From Mikania micrantha (lineage: Eukaryota; Streptophyta; Magnoliopsida; Asterales; Asteraceae), in the NCBI GenBank assembly GCA_009363875.1, contig CM018680.1, positions 58,925,563 to 58,989,562 of the forward strand: DNA of 64,000 nucleotides. Reading direction: 5' to 3'. Below are positions 1 to 12,566 of this stretch, one piece after another. The first letter of the stretch is position 1; each line of letters starts with the position of its first letter. A program made the position numbers and the translations under genes. The notes beneath the pieces were generated by a model. It worked only from the letters and a program-made list of their open reading frames with translations. It was not told the DNA's origin and did no database searches.

Positions 1-2764
1 TTAAATTCTTCAGCATGTTCTTTCACAAATTATTGACATTTTAAAACCGTGGGTAAGTTGATGGTAAAGTAATATCTAATTATTTTAAATAAATTAATGA
101 ACATATTTTATGTAAGATATTTGTTTTATTCTTAAATGTATAATAAATTTGTCTTGAAGAGTTGATGTGAGTTTTATGAGATTAAGATCTTAACCATTGA
201 CTATCATAATTTTGCTGATAAAACTCAAAATTAGTTTAATTTGGAGGATTGTTGAGTGCTTATTGTGTGTAACTTGAAGTTCATAGTGACTTGAATTATG
301 ATTTTTGTTATCATTATTTTAAATTTTTAATCTTCTAATACAGGTTTGTGTCTTAATTTTACTTTTGCATTATTTTCAATGCTTTGTAAATTCTACACAA
401 TCATTTTGCATTATGAACCGTGATTTAAATTCTGCATTCTAAAGTGTATGTTAATATGTTATTGCAATTATATTCATGGTATGTATTTTGATGATTTCAT
501 TCATGGTGTGGATGTGTTTTTTTCCCTCTCGACACTTCCCCACCACCCACCATTTGTTGTTGATGCCCTTAATGCATACAACCAGTTGAAGTGAAGTATA
601 AAACTAACAAATCATATAATGATTGTAATATGTGGTTTTCTTCATCATGTTTAGGAACAAACCGAATCCAAATTTTCTTTTATCCACATGGTTAAGTGAC
701 ACTTAAAATATTTAAAATTTACATAAAAAGATATTTTGGATATAATAAATCCAATATGACCTCAAAAGTCAAAGTGAAACCCGAATCATATGTGGTTTTA
801 TTTGTACCAAAATAGATCTATTATTGGCACCTTTCAATTTGAAAACTGCACTTGCATGCCAAAAGGTTACAATTTGCATTGTTAATAACCATAAGACTCT
901 ATTTTATAGATCCTATAGCAAGAAAATGATCTTGGCATGTGCTTCTCTGTTATATTAGTTTTTTTTTAGTTTATCGTGTTTTCTTATTTGTATTGGAATG
1001 ATCATAAGTTTGGATCAAATGGAAATTTTCTTTGCACAATGAAAGATGATGTTTGATGTTAATGTCAATGAGTTTGTGAGTTATGTGTTCATTTTTCTTT
1101 CTGATAAGAGGCGTGTCAAGAATGTAGTTAATTAACCATTGATATAATTTAAGGCATGTAACTTTAATCCATTTCGTAGTTGAAAAACGAGATCGAATGA
1201 AATCTTGATTAAGGCATTTCTCAAAAAAGTTAAAAACTCTAAGGACGTTTAAACTAAACACATGTTTGACATCAAGATCCTTGAAAAAACCCACATCAAA
1301 AACCTCAAATTCACATATGAGATTTGACTTTCATAACTATTAGATGTTCATCTCTAATATATTACATTTGAGCATGTTTGTTATAAACTTCGATTTTTTT
1401 TTTTGTGTGTGATCTTAATTTGGGATGTCCATCTTAATTTATGAGTGTAACTTCATTTACGGCCTATTGAATTGCTATTTTGCAACACAATGCCTGACAG
1501 TTAAACGGATCATACTGGTTAGTTTAGTTTGAATATTAGACTGTCAAATTTAAGTTGCATAAATTTGTTATTCTTTGATTATTTTCAAGCCTGTTACAAA
1601 AAAATAAAGTAAATCAAAGTGTGATATCTTTTGTCCTCTGGGTGTTTTATAGAATTGGTTCTCTAAGACTTTGATATAGTAAATTATATACCAACTTTAT
1701 TTTACTAAGTAGATAAAGGTTGGTTATTTGCAATAATAGAGTATTTTCTGGCTGCAACACGCCGGGTAAAATTAATTACTAGTTAAATCTTATTATCTGC
1801 AGCTATATTTCAGCTTTTAATCGCTTCTTTTTAACAGCTTTTAAACTTGTATTTAGTTATCAATTTTAGTGACTTTTAGCTTGTTTAACACCCTTGTTGA
1901 CCCGTTCAAGTTGCAGGCAAAACATTGCTACTAACCCTTGCAGTTAGTGACCATTTGGGTCAAACTTTCAGTCACTATGCAGCCCACTTTTGAACTTGAC
2001 CACAACCCCTTATTAAAAAGTTCACAAAATAACCACTTGAAAAAGTTCACAAAATAACCACTTATTAAAAAGTTCAGTCACTATGCAGCCCACTTGCAGT
2101 TAGTTTTGTTCCAAAAATTACCCTTGCCATCTAGTTTCTTAAGGTTAATGTTAATACCTCACTTGAATCTCTTTGGCAGCAACAAACTGAGTTTCCTTCA
2201 CCTTCTTATAAGTTATAACTTCAGTCTGCTTCACTTTTTCATACAAAATCGGTTCTTTAGCCTCAATTAGTAAAAACGAAAAATCATAGAAAATTGAAAT
2301 TCAACACCATCTAACCCTTCTACGAGTGTCCTTTATGTGTAAGAAGACTTCTATGCATGCTGGATCTTTGCAATTCTGCCCAAAATTCAAAGATTCACCA
2401 TCTCCTTTCACTAAACCGAAAATTCAAACAAAAGAGGAATTAGGGTTCGGTTTAGCTCACCTGTTGTTCCAGCACTGATTTCAAGCTTTTCTGTAGCAAT
2501 GGAGAGCAATTTCAAGTGGTTTTATTGTTTCTCTTGATCTACAATTCGCATAGGAGAAAGTTTTTGTGTCTGTGTTCGTTGATGTGCGTATTCCGAATAG
2601 GTGTCTTCTTCCTCCTGCGTATGCGTATTCGACACCTGCGTACCAAAAGCACAAACAGGAGGTGTCTTCTTCCTCCTGCGTATGCGTATTTCACGACTGG
2701 CTTGGCGCTCTGTGTTCCGATCGTCTTTCTTTTTCAACGTGGGTTTGAGGTGTTCTTTTATGAT
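1..2764. other. Intergenic AT-rich DNA, no gene recognised
   Basis: No open frame here resembles a known protein. Between about 1925 and 2100 short segments (a phrase ending in AGTCACTATGCAGCCCAC and the phrase AAAGTTCACAAAATAACCAC) occur twice in overlapping order, as in a small local duplication. Between 2600 and 2692 a ~30-bp phrase beginning GGTGTCTTCTTCCTCCTG occurs twice as a direct repeat, which explains the overlapping short ORFs there. The right part probably belongs to the CACTA element that ends at 3081. Confidence 0.5.
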
Positions 2765-3081
2765 AAATTTAGACACCAATTTAGTGGCTATAGGAAAGGG
2801 TTTTCTAATAAAATAGTTATGTTAAATTTCAATTAAAGCAAAATTAAATTATTTTAGCTATTGGAACTAAATTTAGTTGGTAAGTTTATAAATAAAGCGC
2901 TCAATTTTTCCTCTTCCCTCCAAAAGATTTACAAACTAAATTTAGTGTCTATACCTTGTCAAGAGTTATAAACTATCCAATCCTTAATAGCCACTAAATT
3001 TTGTTGCAATATACTTATCAATAGCCACCAAAGTTTTAGTCTCTAAAATTTTAGTGACTATAATACAGATTTGTTGTAGTG
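2765..3081. mobile_element. CACTA-type transposon, right terminus (fragment)
   Basis: The segment ends in TTGTTGTAGTG, the reverse complement of a CACTACAACAA terminus typical of CACTA (En/Spm) elements. Subterminal copies of a TTTAGTGGCTAT-like motif occur in both orientations (TAGCCACTAAAT, TAGCCACCAAAG, TTTAGTGACTATA). The matching left end and the 3-bp target duplication were not found, so the left limit is arbitrary and the element may be truncated. Confidence 0.5.
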
Positions 3082-4990
3082 TATTTAGATAACCTGCACG
3101 CTTTCAAATAATATCCGTAACTCTTATATCAACAAGCCATGTGTTTTTATATGATATTTAATTAGAAAACCCGCACATTTTCAGATAATGCCCATAACTC
3201 TTATATTTTTGCATAATTTTACACTTTTACAAAAGCACATTTTAGTATTATAAATATTAATACATTGTTATAAATTGAGATGGGATTTATTTGGTTAAAA
3301 TTATAATATTACTATTAATATACTACTAATAATATTAGTGTAGGTTTGTGTGATTTTGTCTACGTAACTCTTATATCATTGTATAATTTTACTCTTTCAT
3401 AAAAGTTTGACTTAATTTAGTAGTATAAATATTAACTCTTTATTATAAACTATCATTTTATGTACAGGTGAAATTTATTTGGTTAAAATTTATTAATATT
3501 ACTATTACTATTAGTATACAGTAATAATATTAGTGTAGAATTGTGTGATTTTATTTGCGTCTAATTAACTTATAATAAAACCGAAATTTTCTAATCTAAG
3601 TGCGTTTCTTAGTTTATTGTCTAAAGACTATCAAATATTGTCTAAAACATGTCTCATGATGTGTTTAATTCAAATTATTATTATTATGAGATCAAGTATT
3701 TATAAATCAGTTAAGGTCTAACTCAAAGTCAAAATTCAAGGTTAAAAGTTAAAGTTAAAATTAAACTCAAACTCGATCGTGATGACTGTCACATGTATCA
3801 TCAATAGAAACGGTATAAAAGGTGCAACTCATTTAAGTTTCATGAAGAAGTTCTATAATTTATTAGAAAAAGAACTCATCACAATAATGGAGATTTTTTA
3901 CAACATAAGGATAAGTAAAAGGTTTAACTTGTTTTCATCGATCTTGTGATGAAGGATGAAGATCATTTAGCCATTATGGACTACAATCCGTTAGTTTCAT
4001 AGGTCTCATAAATTCTTAAAACAACGGTATTGTATGATTGTGTTATATAAATCTAAGAAGACATGTGAAGAATTGTCATAACAGGTTGATTTCCCATATC
4101 ATTTTCGCATTATTAGGAGATTCGTTGACAAATTCCTTAATTTTGGTGCGGCTGAGAAGGCTCATCACCATACACGAATTCTGAGATGCTTTGTTGAAGG
4201 TCGAAATAAATGAATTCCTAATTCTTTTCTTGCAAGTATGCTGGTTGACCTTCAAAATTGAACTCCTGATTATTTTGATAGACCAAGAAGGTACAATGTA
4301 AGATTCCTCTTTCAAATTTAGAAAAATTTTCTCATAATGGACATCAGACTCCTCATTCGAATATGATAGCATTGGCATCATGTTCTCATAAGAAGATTAA
4401 ATGCTAGGTTGCTCCTAAGCAACAATATGTTTATTACTTTAATAAAGAAAAAAAGTGATGAAATGATATACCTAACTGATTTCTAGCTCGTATGAAATGT
4501 TATAATAGTCACCAAAAAGAAAGTTCATATCCCAAAATGACATTGTTTAGGTATACTAGTGAATTAAATAAATTGAGCAAATATTTTATAATGAGTTCAG
4601 TTCGAATGTGAGAACATATTGACGATCGTTCAACATATACATTAAGTTTTAAAATAATCTTATATTATGTCAAATAATTCGATTTGTACAAATGAGTGAA
4701 AAATTTTAAATATGTACGGATCATACAACCCTATATATATGCCACGTATAGAGGGTTATAGGGCTATACATGTCATACTAACAAAAACATACTATGTCTA
4801 TTATTTCGGCATGTATAGTCTGATACATGGGTACATGAGCCCCATATGACAAAGACGGTCGACTATTGTCAGAACTAACGACCGTAAATTATTGCACTCA
4901 TATCAACTTATATAACAGCTAGAGATCGTGCCATTTTAAGAATTTAAATGTGGGATTAATAGCACCTAATAAAATATATTTATTATTATA
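3082..4990. other. Intergenic DNA with a diverged ~190-bp duplication
   Basis: Between about 3180 and 3570 two diverged copies of a ~190-bp segment follow one another; shared phrases are GGTTAAAATT, ATATTACTATTA and AATAATATTAGTGTAG. The rest (3570-4990) shows no recognisable gene. Around 4735-4760 a few TATAGAGGGTTATAGGGCTATA phrases recall the CGTATA array at 14.9 kb. Confidence 0.4.
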
Positions 4991-5588
4991 CTAGAGTATT
5001 ACCCCGTGTGTTACACGGATTTAATATGAAATATTAAATAGTTAGTAATAAATATTTATAAATTATAAAATGATTAAATTACATATTAATAAGTACTTTA
5101 AGTAATAAAAAATAAATATATATATATATATATGTTTTAAATAAATTATTTTAAAAAAAATCAATACTAAAAAACACCATTTGTTTATAAAAAAGTTGTT
5201 TAAAATCTATGTTTTATAGTCTCTTTTATTTGTTATAAGTTTTTTTAGAAAAAATGATTTTTAGAATTTTTTTTTCAAAAGTACCAATTTAAATTAATTT
5301 TTATTTCAAAAACATATTATTTTTTAGAAAAAGAAATCATATCTTAGAACTTTTTTTAAAGTGTGTTTTTCAATAAAAAGTTTATTTTTGGTTTATTATA
5401 AAAAAATTAGTATTAAAAAGGTAAATAGTATCATTAATATTATAGTTATTAAATATAAGAGATAATATAATTAATTAATGGAATGAAGAATTAAATAAGA
5501 TGATAAAATGATGCCAAGTGGCAATATTGGCCTAATATTATGACATATGTCAATAAACATTTTTGTTTATTATAATAAAATAGTAAGA
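4991..5588 (-). mobile_element. Non-autonomous Helitron (~600 bp)
   Basis: Read on the minus strand, the element starts TCTTACTATTTTATT at 5588 and ends in a hairpin-like CCGTGTAACACACGG followed about 12 bases later by CTAG at 4991-4994. The flanking bases are A (5' side) and T (3' side) on the element strand, the A^T target of Helitrons. No Rep/helicase coding is present, so it is non-autonomous. The same end pattern recurs in at least six other places in the window. Confidence 0.65.
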
Positions 5589-6420
5589 TTTGAATTCAAT
5601 TGTACATGTCTTGTTCCATCTGAGAATTACAATGTTTTATTGTAACAATTTTTGTCTAATAATAATATTATTTCTTGCTGTTAAAGTTTCAATAATACTT
5701 CTCATCTAATTTGTTGATGATCATTTATTTGATATGCTAGGATATTATATATATATATATATATATAGAAAAAATGATTATATATTTAATGTACTAAATA
5801 ATATGTTTCTTAGTTTAAAAATATAAAAAAATTATTAATTAATATTTAATATTATTATCTAATATGAGATGCATTTAATAGGAAGAGATGCGGAAAATCA
5901 AAGTTGAGATCCTCTAGAAACACGTCATGTGTCCCTAAAACTTTGATTTATCAACTAAAAATTGAACCTTCAACATTAAACCTTCTTTTTAAAGAAGACA
6001 AGACATCCAACTATTCTATATATCTATGATGTGAAGAGATTCGACTTTAATTAAAAATGTTAGTGTCTGAATTAAAGATCATTTATGTTAACCCTTTAAA
6101 ATATCTTAACGTTTATGATGTAGGAGCTGGATCCAATACAAAGGGTTTTTAACGTGAGAAGGTAAGAAGGAATCTGGGCCTTTGATCAAATAAATAAATG
6201 GTTAAGATCTAGTGGTCCCCACATCTTATTTAAAACTTGCGAGAAATAGAGCTGAAAGAGCAAAAAAGAAATTAGCTGCATTTGTTGACTTTTTTTAAGG
6301 AATCAAGTTCCACCATTCTTTTGAAAATCAAATAACTTTTAAAAGCTCAATTATTTTTTTAAAAAAATTACATCATAAAATAGAGAATTTTATTATCTTT
6401 AATTTGAGTATAGTATTGTT
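5589..6420. other. AT-rich intergenic DNA
   Basis: No gene recognised. There is a simple (AT)n run near 5745-5766. Confidence 0.4.
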
Positions 6421-6735
6421 ATAGTTTTTCTCGATTTTTTTACGTGGTACGTGATTTTAATGCCTGGTACGTGATTATTGGTACGTAATTATGCAGTTAT
6501 TCCTTTGATATGAAAGGTAAATGACGGTCTGTAATTTTCTTATAACGTGGTATGTAATTATATGGTCCGTAATTATGTGGTTTTTCCTTTGATATGATAG
6601 GTAAATGACGGTCTGTAATTTTCATATAATGTGGTACGTGATTATATGGTCCGTAATTATGCAGGTGGTCATTTACTATGTGTGTTAAATTACAGTCCGA
6701 AATTTTATAAATCACGGTCTGTAATTTTATATGGA
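6421..6735. repeat. ~84-bp tandem repeat rich in GGTACGTAATT / GGTCTGTAATT
   Basis: A unit starting TCCTTTGATATGA(A/T)AGGTAAATGACGG occurs at 6501 and again at 6585. Shorter phrases (GGTACGTGATT, GGTCCGTAATTATG, CGGTCTGTAATTTT) are repeated across 6440-6735. The minus-strand open frame here is simply the translation of the repeat and is not taken as a gene. Confidence 0.6.
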
Positions 6736-7965
6736 TGATAATACCCTTTATCCTTATGACACATGGCGCATTCCTATGGCTTCCTACACTTAGCACATTA
6801 ATTTCCTTTGTATTATAACCGTCCTCTTATGATGTAATACATGCTAGAAGTCTATACTCGTCTAGAAACCATGCTCGTTTGGAGAGTTGAGATCACTCTC
6901 TAGTAAGTATCGTTTTTTAAATTTAAAGTAACCTATGTAAATACTAAAACAAACTCTTATACACATAAATAAAAATCATATATCAAGAATAATAGGAGTA
7001 AAAATGAGTCAATACACATAACAAAATAAATTATTGTAGCAAAAAATAATGTTTTTATATAATAAATTATATTTTGTTCAAAAAAAATTTATATATAAAA
7101 TACATAATAGAAAATTTGAAATTTCATGTCCCTAAAAAACATGTCATGTGCAGTCACACCTTTTGAATTCCATGAGGACGACTTTTTCTGTAATGATTCT
7201 TAGACACGAAACACGTGAACCAATTGCGAGTGAAATGGCTGAACGTTGCCAAGGCAAGGATATTATATATGCCGTTTATGATGACAAGCTAGGTAAACGA
7301 AGTTTTAGTAATGACTTAACAGCCCAACTGTCACTTCTTTAAGTTTCCTTCTAAGCTGGTCTTGAATTTAAGTCTGACATGAAGCATCAAACAACTAAAA
7401 CGATTGAAATCTCATTACAAAAGAAATCGATTTTGAGGTAAAGATGGTTTACCTCACACCATTTAAAAAAGTGGTAAATAAAGTATTATTAAAGGTTTAA
7501 AGCAAAGTATATATTTTTTTTGTATCAATAAACAAAAAATGCCTCAATGTCTCTCCTTATCGGTAATTTTTAAGCAATCAATGAATCTGGTTTTTCAGTG
7601 ATACCTTAATTTTCTACTACTAAGAAAGAAACCAGCTCTTATAAACTGTGTATTTAAGAAAACATCTTGATCTTTTAGAAGCAATTTTTTTATAGAGATT
7701 TGAACATAATATCTCTCGTAAGAGAAATAGTTGAATATTATAGAGACTCGAACCTAATGATTAAGTTCTTTAAAGTTGTAATTTTATTTCTTATTTCCTT
7801 TTTATTTTATATCTTGAGCATTTCATTAAACCAAAGTTTTTTTTAAAAAAAGTAAATTTAAAAAATAAATAATTGGTTTAAATGTCTAAACGATTTTAAA
7901 ACAAGCCATTATAAGTTCATACCATGAGGATGTGTTTTTTTTATTTTTATCTATGTCTCAATATC
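6736..7965. other. Intergenic DNA, no gene recognised
   Basis: An open frame at 7148-7342 (+) encodes 64 residues with no family I recognise and no supporting signals. The rest is AT-rich. Confidence 0.35.
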
Positions 7966-8143
7966 TTTTTTTTGAACTGCGACGATCCTACATACCACGT
8001 ATGCTGTCTTAACAGGGTTCACCGGGCAGAGGTAAGACGCGACCATACCAGATACGCGGGAATCCCCTGGAATACGTAAACTCTTGCCCCCCATTGGTCC
8101 GAAACCCGAGATTAAGGTCAAAATTATTTCCCTCACCTGCATA
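7966..8143 (-). mobile_element. SINE-like element, probably 5'-truncated
   Basis: On the minus strand the segment ends GTTCAAAAAAAA, the same 3' tail type as the clearer SINEs at 31682, 36331 and 12351. ATATCTT occurs on both sides as a possible target duplication. The tRNA-like head with boxes A and B is not convincing here, so this is either a truncated copy or another SINE subfamily. Confidence 0.35.
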
Positions 8144-8323
8144 TCTTATAATAGTTTTCTATAGGCCACAAAATTTTTAATATATATGTATATATAGAGA
8201 TTTATTTAAATAAGAACCAACTAGTTATTGGATTAAAAATAACCATTTATTGACACATAATTTAAATGATACAAAAGGTAATTTCTTTTAAAGTTAATGA
8301 AGTTATTTTCATGCCCTCTAAAC

Positions 8324-10975
8324 TAGGGGTTGTGACACTTGTGTTTGAGGATTACGTCATTAACAAACGAAAGCACATTTCATTGTTCTTGAAATCCACG
8401 TTGATTTAGCAATTGTGATGATTACAGATTGAAAGTATGCGATAAATCGTGAACGTGGGACAAAGCTGTGCGCGAAACGGAGTTCCGGATTCTTCGAAAT
8501 TGAAAAACGAAGAAAAATACAAAAATATCAAAATCAGGAAGCCCTCGCGGTACGCCTAGCCCCAGCTTGCTATGCTGGGCGGTACACGAGGAACCAAGAA
8601 ATATCTGGATTCCACGATCCGCGCGCTACGCTTGGAACCAGATGGTCACGCTAGGCGGTACGCGCTGATGTAAAACATCTGAGACCTCCGTGATCCTTTG
8701 CGGTACGCCTAGAGCCAAAGTGCCCCACTAGGCGGTATGCGAGGCCTTAGGCGGTTTGAAAAGTCAGAACTTGGATCAGATTTCATGCAAATTATCAAAA
8801 ATTGATTATTCTCGAACTTCAGCTCTCAAACTCTCTTCCAAACGAACTTTTGAGCATCAGGACTCTAGTTTAAACCCTTCTAAACATCCATATCTTGTTA
8901 GCAAACGATTCTGCATCATCTGATCATCGTGTTACAACCAGAAATCTGTCAGATCGGGTAATGATTCGTTTTAACCTACTAGTTTGATAATGGTTTGATT
9001 GGATCTTGTTTTTGAACGTAATGCAATAGTTAGGATTGTTGATTATTGCTTAGCTGATGGCTAGGATTGTTTATAAACGAAGAACTCGATATGTTAACGG
9101 GTAAATCCTTGTTTGATCTGTTGTAATGCCCGGTTTTCATGAAACTATAACAATGATTATAATGGTTTAAACCATTTGATTGTGACAATGTATGTGATTA
9201 GTTTGATCAATCCTTGAAATGCAAGGTTAAATCCAAGTGTTTCAAACTAATCATAATCATTAACATACTCATTGGAATGATTATATGATGTTTATGATAA
9301 CAGTTACATTAGTACGTTAAACATGGTTATTAAACCTATTCCCATGTCACATTATGATGTTTCATGATATTTGGGTAATCAATAACAAGGATTGATCGTT
9401 CCTAAGCCATAAATCCATCTAGAAATTGTTTCAGAACTATAGTCAAGAACAGTACCTATTTGGTTAATCTGAGATTATTTTTATTAATCAAACATGTCAT
9501 CAACCTTGTATTAGGAACCTGAATCCGTATAGGTTCCTACATTGTCATACATTGTATGAGATGACATTAAATTAACTAATTAAACATATGATACCGGTTT
9601 GATGACTTTCACTGCAATGTCTTTGACATTGGACGTTCAGAAAGATCTAATCAGTAAGTTGAAACATAAATAACTCATTAAACATAAACTAATGCAGAAT
9701 CACCCTATTATTACCAGTTTGTGCGATATTCTGCTATCAGTAAGACTTCAGGTGAATTTCGTACAACCCCTTTGTCTTTCTAATGTTTTATAAACACCAG
9801 GGGTACTACTGTGGAACTTTTCTCGATCATATGATATGTATCATTGTTATCTGTGCGATTTCAAGTGAACTTGTGGATTTCATGGGATTTTACCTGTAGA
9901 ACAGAACACTATCACAGTATCTAAAAGTCCTCATTCATTGAACTATATCTAGTGAACCCATGTGGGGCCGAACGGTAATAATGATAGTACTATCGGCTGA
10001 CAACCATTTGCCGGTAGCTTGCAACTCCCCTTGGTGTAAATGTTTGTTATCTGTTTTTCAGAACTTCTTAATGTTGTGATAGACATTAAGATAATGAGAC
10101 ATAAAGATATTACCGACGGGTAGTATCTTCGTAGAACAGAACAGAGTAGTCCGAAAGAAACTAGATACGGGTCCCATGGTTATCTTGAACTATGTATATC
10201 GAACATTTGCATATCATATCATATTGTTTAACTTGAACATTACGAACTCACCAGCTTTATGCTGACCTTTCCAAACTTAAAACTTTTGCAGGTAAACAGT
10301 GACCATTGGTGAGGCTGCACTTTTGAACACTTGTAACTAAATAAGTTAGATTGTGTAATAAACTCAGTTTGTAAAATGTAAGTTTGGTTGTGATTACGAA
10401 ACCCTTGTAATATGTTATCTTTAAGTTAATCTGTGTGTTGTGATACCGGATCAAGCCACACCTCATCTCTGAGACATCACCACTATGCTTCTGCAACCTT
10501 TTCAGTGACATCATCAACAAGTGACGAGAGGTGAGGGTGTCACAGGGGTGTTCATCAGTTCGGATAATATTTTATTAAGTTTAATTGGTTTTCAATTTTT
10601 TTTCCTATCCGAAAACTAAACCAAATTTGAGAAGTGGTTCGGTTTGGTTAAAACTAAACAAACCGAATTCAATCGCATAAACTGATTAAAAACCAAATAA
10701 ACCGGTTAAAGACCGAATTAAACGAATTCAACCTTATATATTATTAACAGGATAATAAATTTAAATCTTAATTCGGTTTAACCGGTAACCGAACTCACCA
10801 AATTCAAAAAAAATTGGAACCAAAATCCGAACAGAAGACCGAAATTCGGATGCAATTGGGAACCGAACCGAAAACCTAATTTGGAATTCAGATATAGCTA
10901 GTAAACATATCGAAAACGAATTCAGAATTCGCTTTAGCTTTTTTAGTTACGAAAACCGATTTTTGAACATTCCTA
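8324..10975. mobile_element. hAT-like non-autonomous element, split by a solo LTR
   Basis: The left end reads TAGGGGT at 8324-8330, is interrupted by the LTR, and resumes GTTCATCAGTTCGG at 10550. The right end is TTTTTGAACATTCCTA at 10975. TAGGGGTGTTC-type inverted ends match the better-preserved hAT elements at 23237 and 34289. The 8-bp flanks (CTCTAAAC and CTTTAATA) match at 5 of 8 positions, so the target duplication is decayed or wrong. The interior is rich in ACCGAA/TTCGGT phrases and encodes nothing. Confidence 0.55.
8331..10544 (+). mobile_element. Solo LTR of a Ty3/gypsy-type retrotransposon (2.2 kb)
   Basis: The segment starts TGTGACAC and ends GTGTCACA (an 8-bp perfect inverted pair with TG...CA ends). 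It is flanked by the 5-bp duplication GGGGT at 8326-8330 and 10545-10549. No internal coding region, primer-binding site or second LTR is seen, so it is a solo LTR left by recombination. Between 8540 and 8760 it carries GCGGTACGCCTAG-type repeats. The CTCACCAGCTTTATGCTGAC phrase near its 3' end resembles the same position in the LTR at 16492-20803, which suggests + orientation. Confidence 0.8.
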
Positions 10976-11162
10976 CTTTAATATTAAATTCGCTAAGAGG
11001 TCTTTTTTTCCGTCTCATTCCGATCAGCTCAATTCTCAAAGCCGCCCCACTTCAACGTAACTCCATAATCCTCTTTTCACGTGCTTACGTTTTAATATTC
11101 AAAACTATATATGGCAATACAAATTCAAAACTATTGCAATACAAATTCATACATCAATTAAA

Positions 11163-11166
11163 CTAG
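11163..11166 (-). mobile_element. Helitron 3' terminus (element extent unknown)
   Basis: On the minus strand a hairpin-type CCGTGGCAATGCGCGG sequence is followed by about 10 bases, then CTAG and T, which fits a Helitron 3' end. The 5' end was not located within the following 2 kb. Confidence 0.45.
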
Positions 11167-12350
11167 GGGTTTACCCGCGCATTGCCACGGTAACCCAATA
11201 TTAATACAATAAACGGTATCTAATCAATTAAAATTATGTCAACAAATATATTAAGTTATAGTAACCTATCAATATAGATGTTGATATCTAATTACGATAG
11301 CGGTAACAACATCACAAAAATTAACTGTCCTTTGATATGGTATTTAATCACGATAGTAGGCATAATGTGAAAAATTATATAATCAAAACAACAAACAGAT
11401 GTGTTCGCATTCATAAAACAGCTATTTTTTTAATTGGCATCAATATTTAATTTAAGAATTTTTAATGTTATTTTTTAATTATTATTGTTATTTAATAGTA
11501 TTGCACTGGAACCATGACATATTAATTGTTGGCTCTAAAATTAGAATATATATACACAACTGCTACAGTTTCTATCCACTTAAAAAAACTATTATAAGAA
11601 ATCGCCTCTAAAAACATAAAAATAAACATAACCGCGTCAAAAACTCTATAATAGAAAACCATGAGACGGGAAATTATGTCACAATTTCTAATATAAGAAC
11701 GCATATACGATCTCATGTATCAAAAACACAGATATAAAAACACGTTACAGCAATTGTCATTACACTCAAAATCCTAAAGTGTAACCGTTATAAAAGTGCA
11801 TGTCACACCATAATAAAAAAAATCCGTGCTTAGTTGTAAAATATAGCATTAATAAACACGAACGTAAGACGACTAAACAAAACGGTAACAAATTAACTAT
11901 TATTTAACAAATACTATTATTAATTAATTTTGAGTATATTATACTGTTGTGGTAACAACATCACGAATATTAAAACGTAAACCAAAAACTGGTTGCAATG
12001 ACTATCAATCCATCATAAAACATTAAATCAAAATATGTGTAAAAGTTTTCGCTATAAGTTAATTAATTATTATTATTACTATTATTTAATTGTTATATAA
12101 TAATTAGTTTTAGTATTATATAATAATAATGATCAATATTATTAATAGTTAATTATAATTACGGCTTGTAGCCGCCTTTTAGACTCATCCTGCCGTGGTG
12201 ACAGAATTACGAATATCAAAACGTAAAAAAAAAAACTAATTGCAACGACTGTCAATCAATTCTAAAACAATAAATCAAAACACATGCAAAAGTTTTGACT
12301 ATTAATTATTATTATTTAATTATTATAAAGCAATTACTATATTAGTATAT
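11167..12350. other. Intergenic AT-rich DNA, possibly Helitron interior
   Basis: No gene recognised. Phrases such as GGTAACAACATCACGAATATTAAAACGTAA recur in diverged form (11300, 11950, 12200), which suggests old internal duplications. Confidence 0.35.
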
Positions 12351-12566
12351 ATATTTTTTTCTTTGAACGCCCTGGTACGATCACTCAAGACGTAATTTCA
12401 ACCGTCTTCTCGGATTTGATGCTCAGGGGCGTATGCCCGAGCTCATTATAGGAGGAATCTTACAACTGGGTAAACCACCTAAACTTGCCTCAGCAAATAT
12501 GATTCGGTCCGGATTCGAACACATAACCTCTCATATAGAATTGTAGGAGGTACCATTAGGCTATAA
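12351..12566 (-). mobile_element. tRNA-derived SINE
   Basis: On the minus strand TAGCCTAATGG fits an RNA polymerase III box A. About 35 bases later TGTTCGAATCC fits box B. The element ends GGCGTTCAAAGAAAAAAA, a tail shared with the SINEs at 31682 and 36331. It is about 215 bp long, as expected for a plant SINE. The 5' side abuts the TAA target site of the Harbinger element that begins at 12567. No clear target duplication is visible. Confidence 0.6.
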
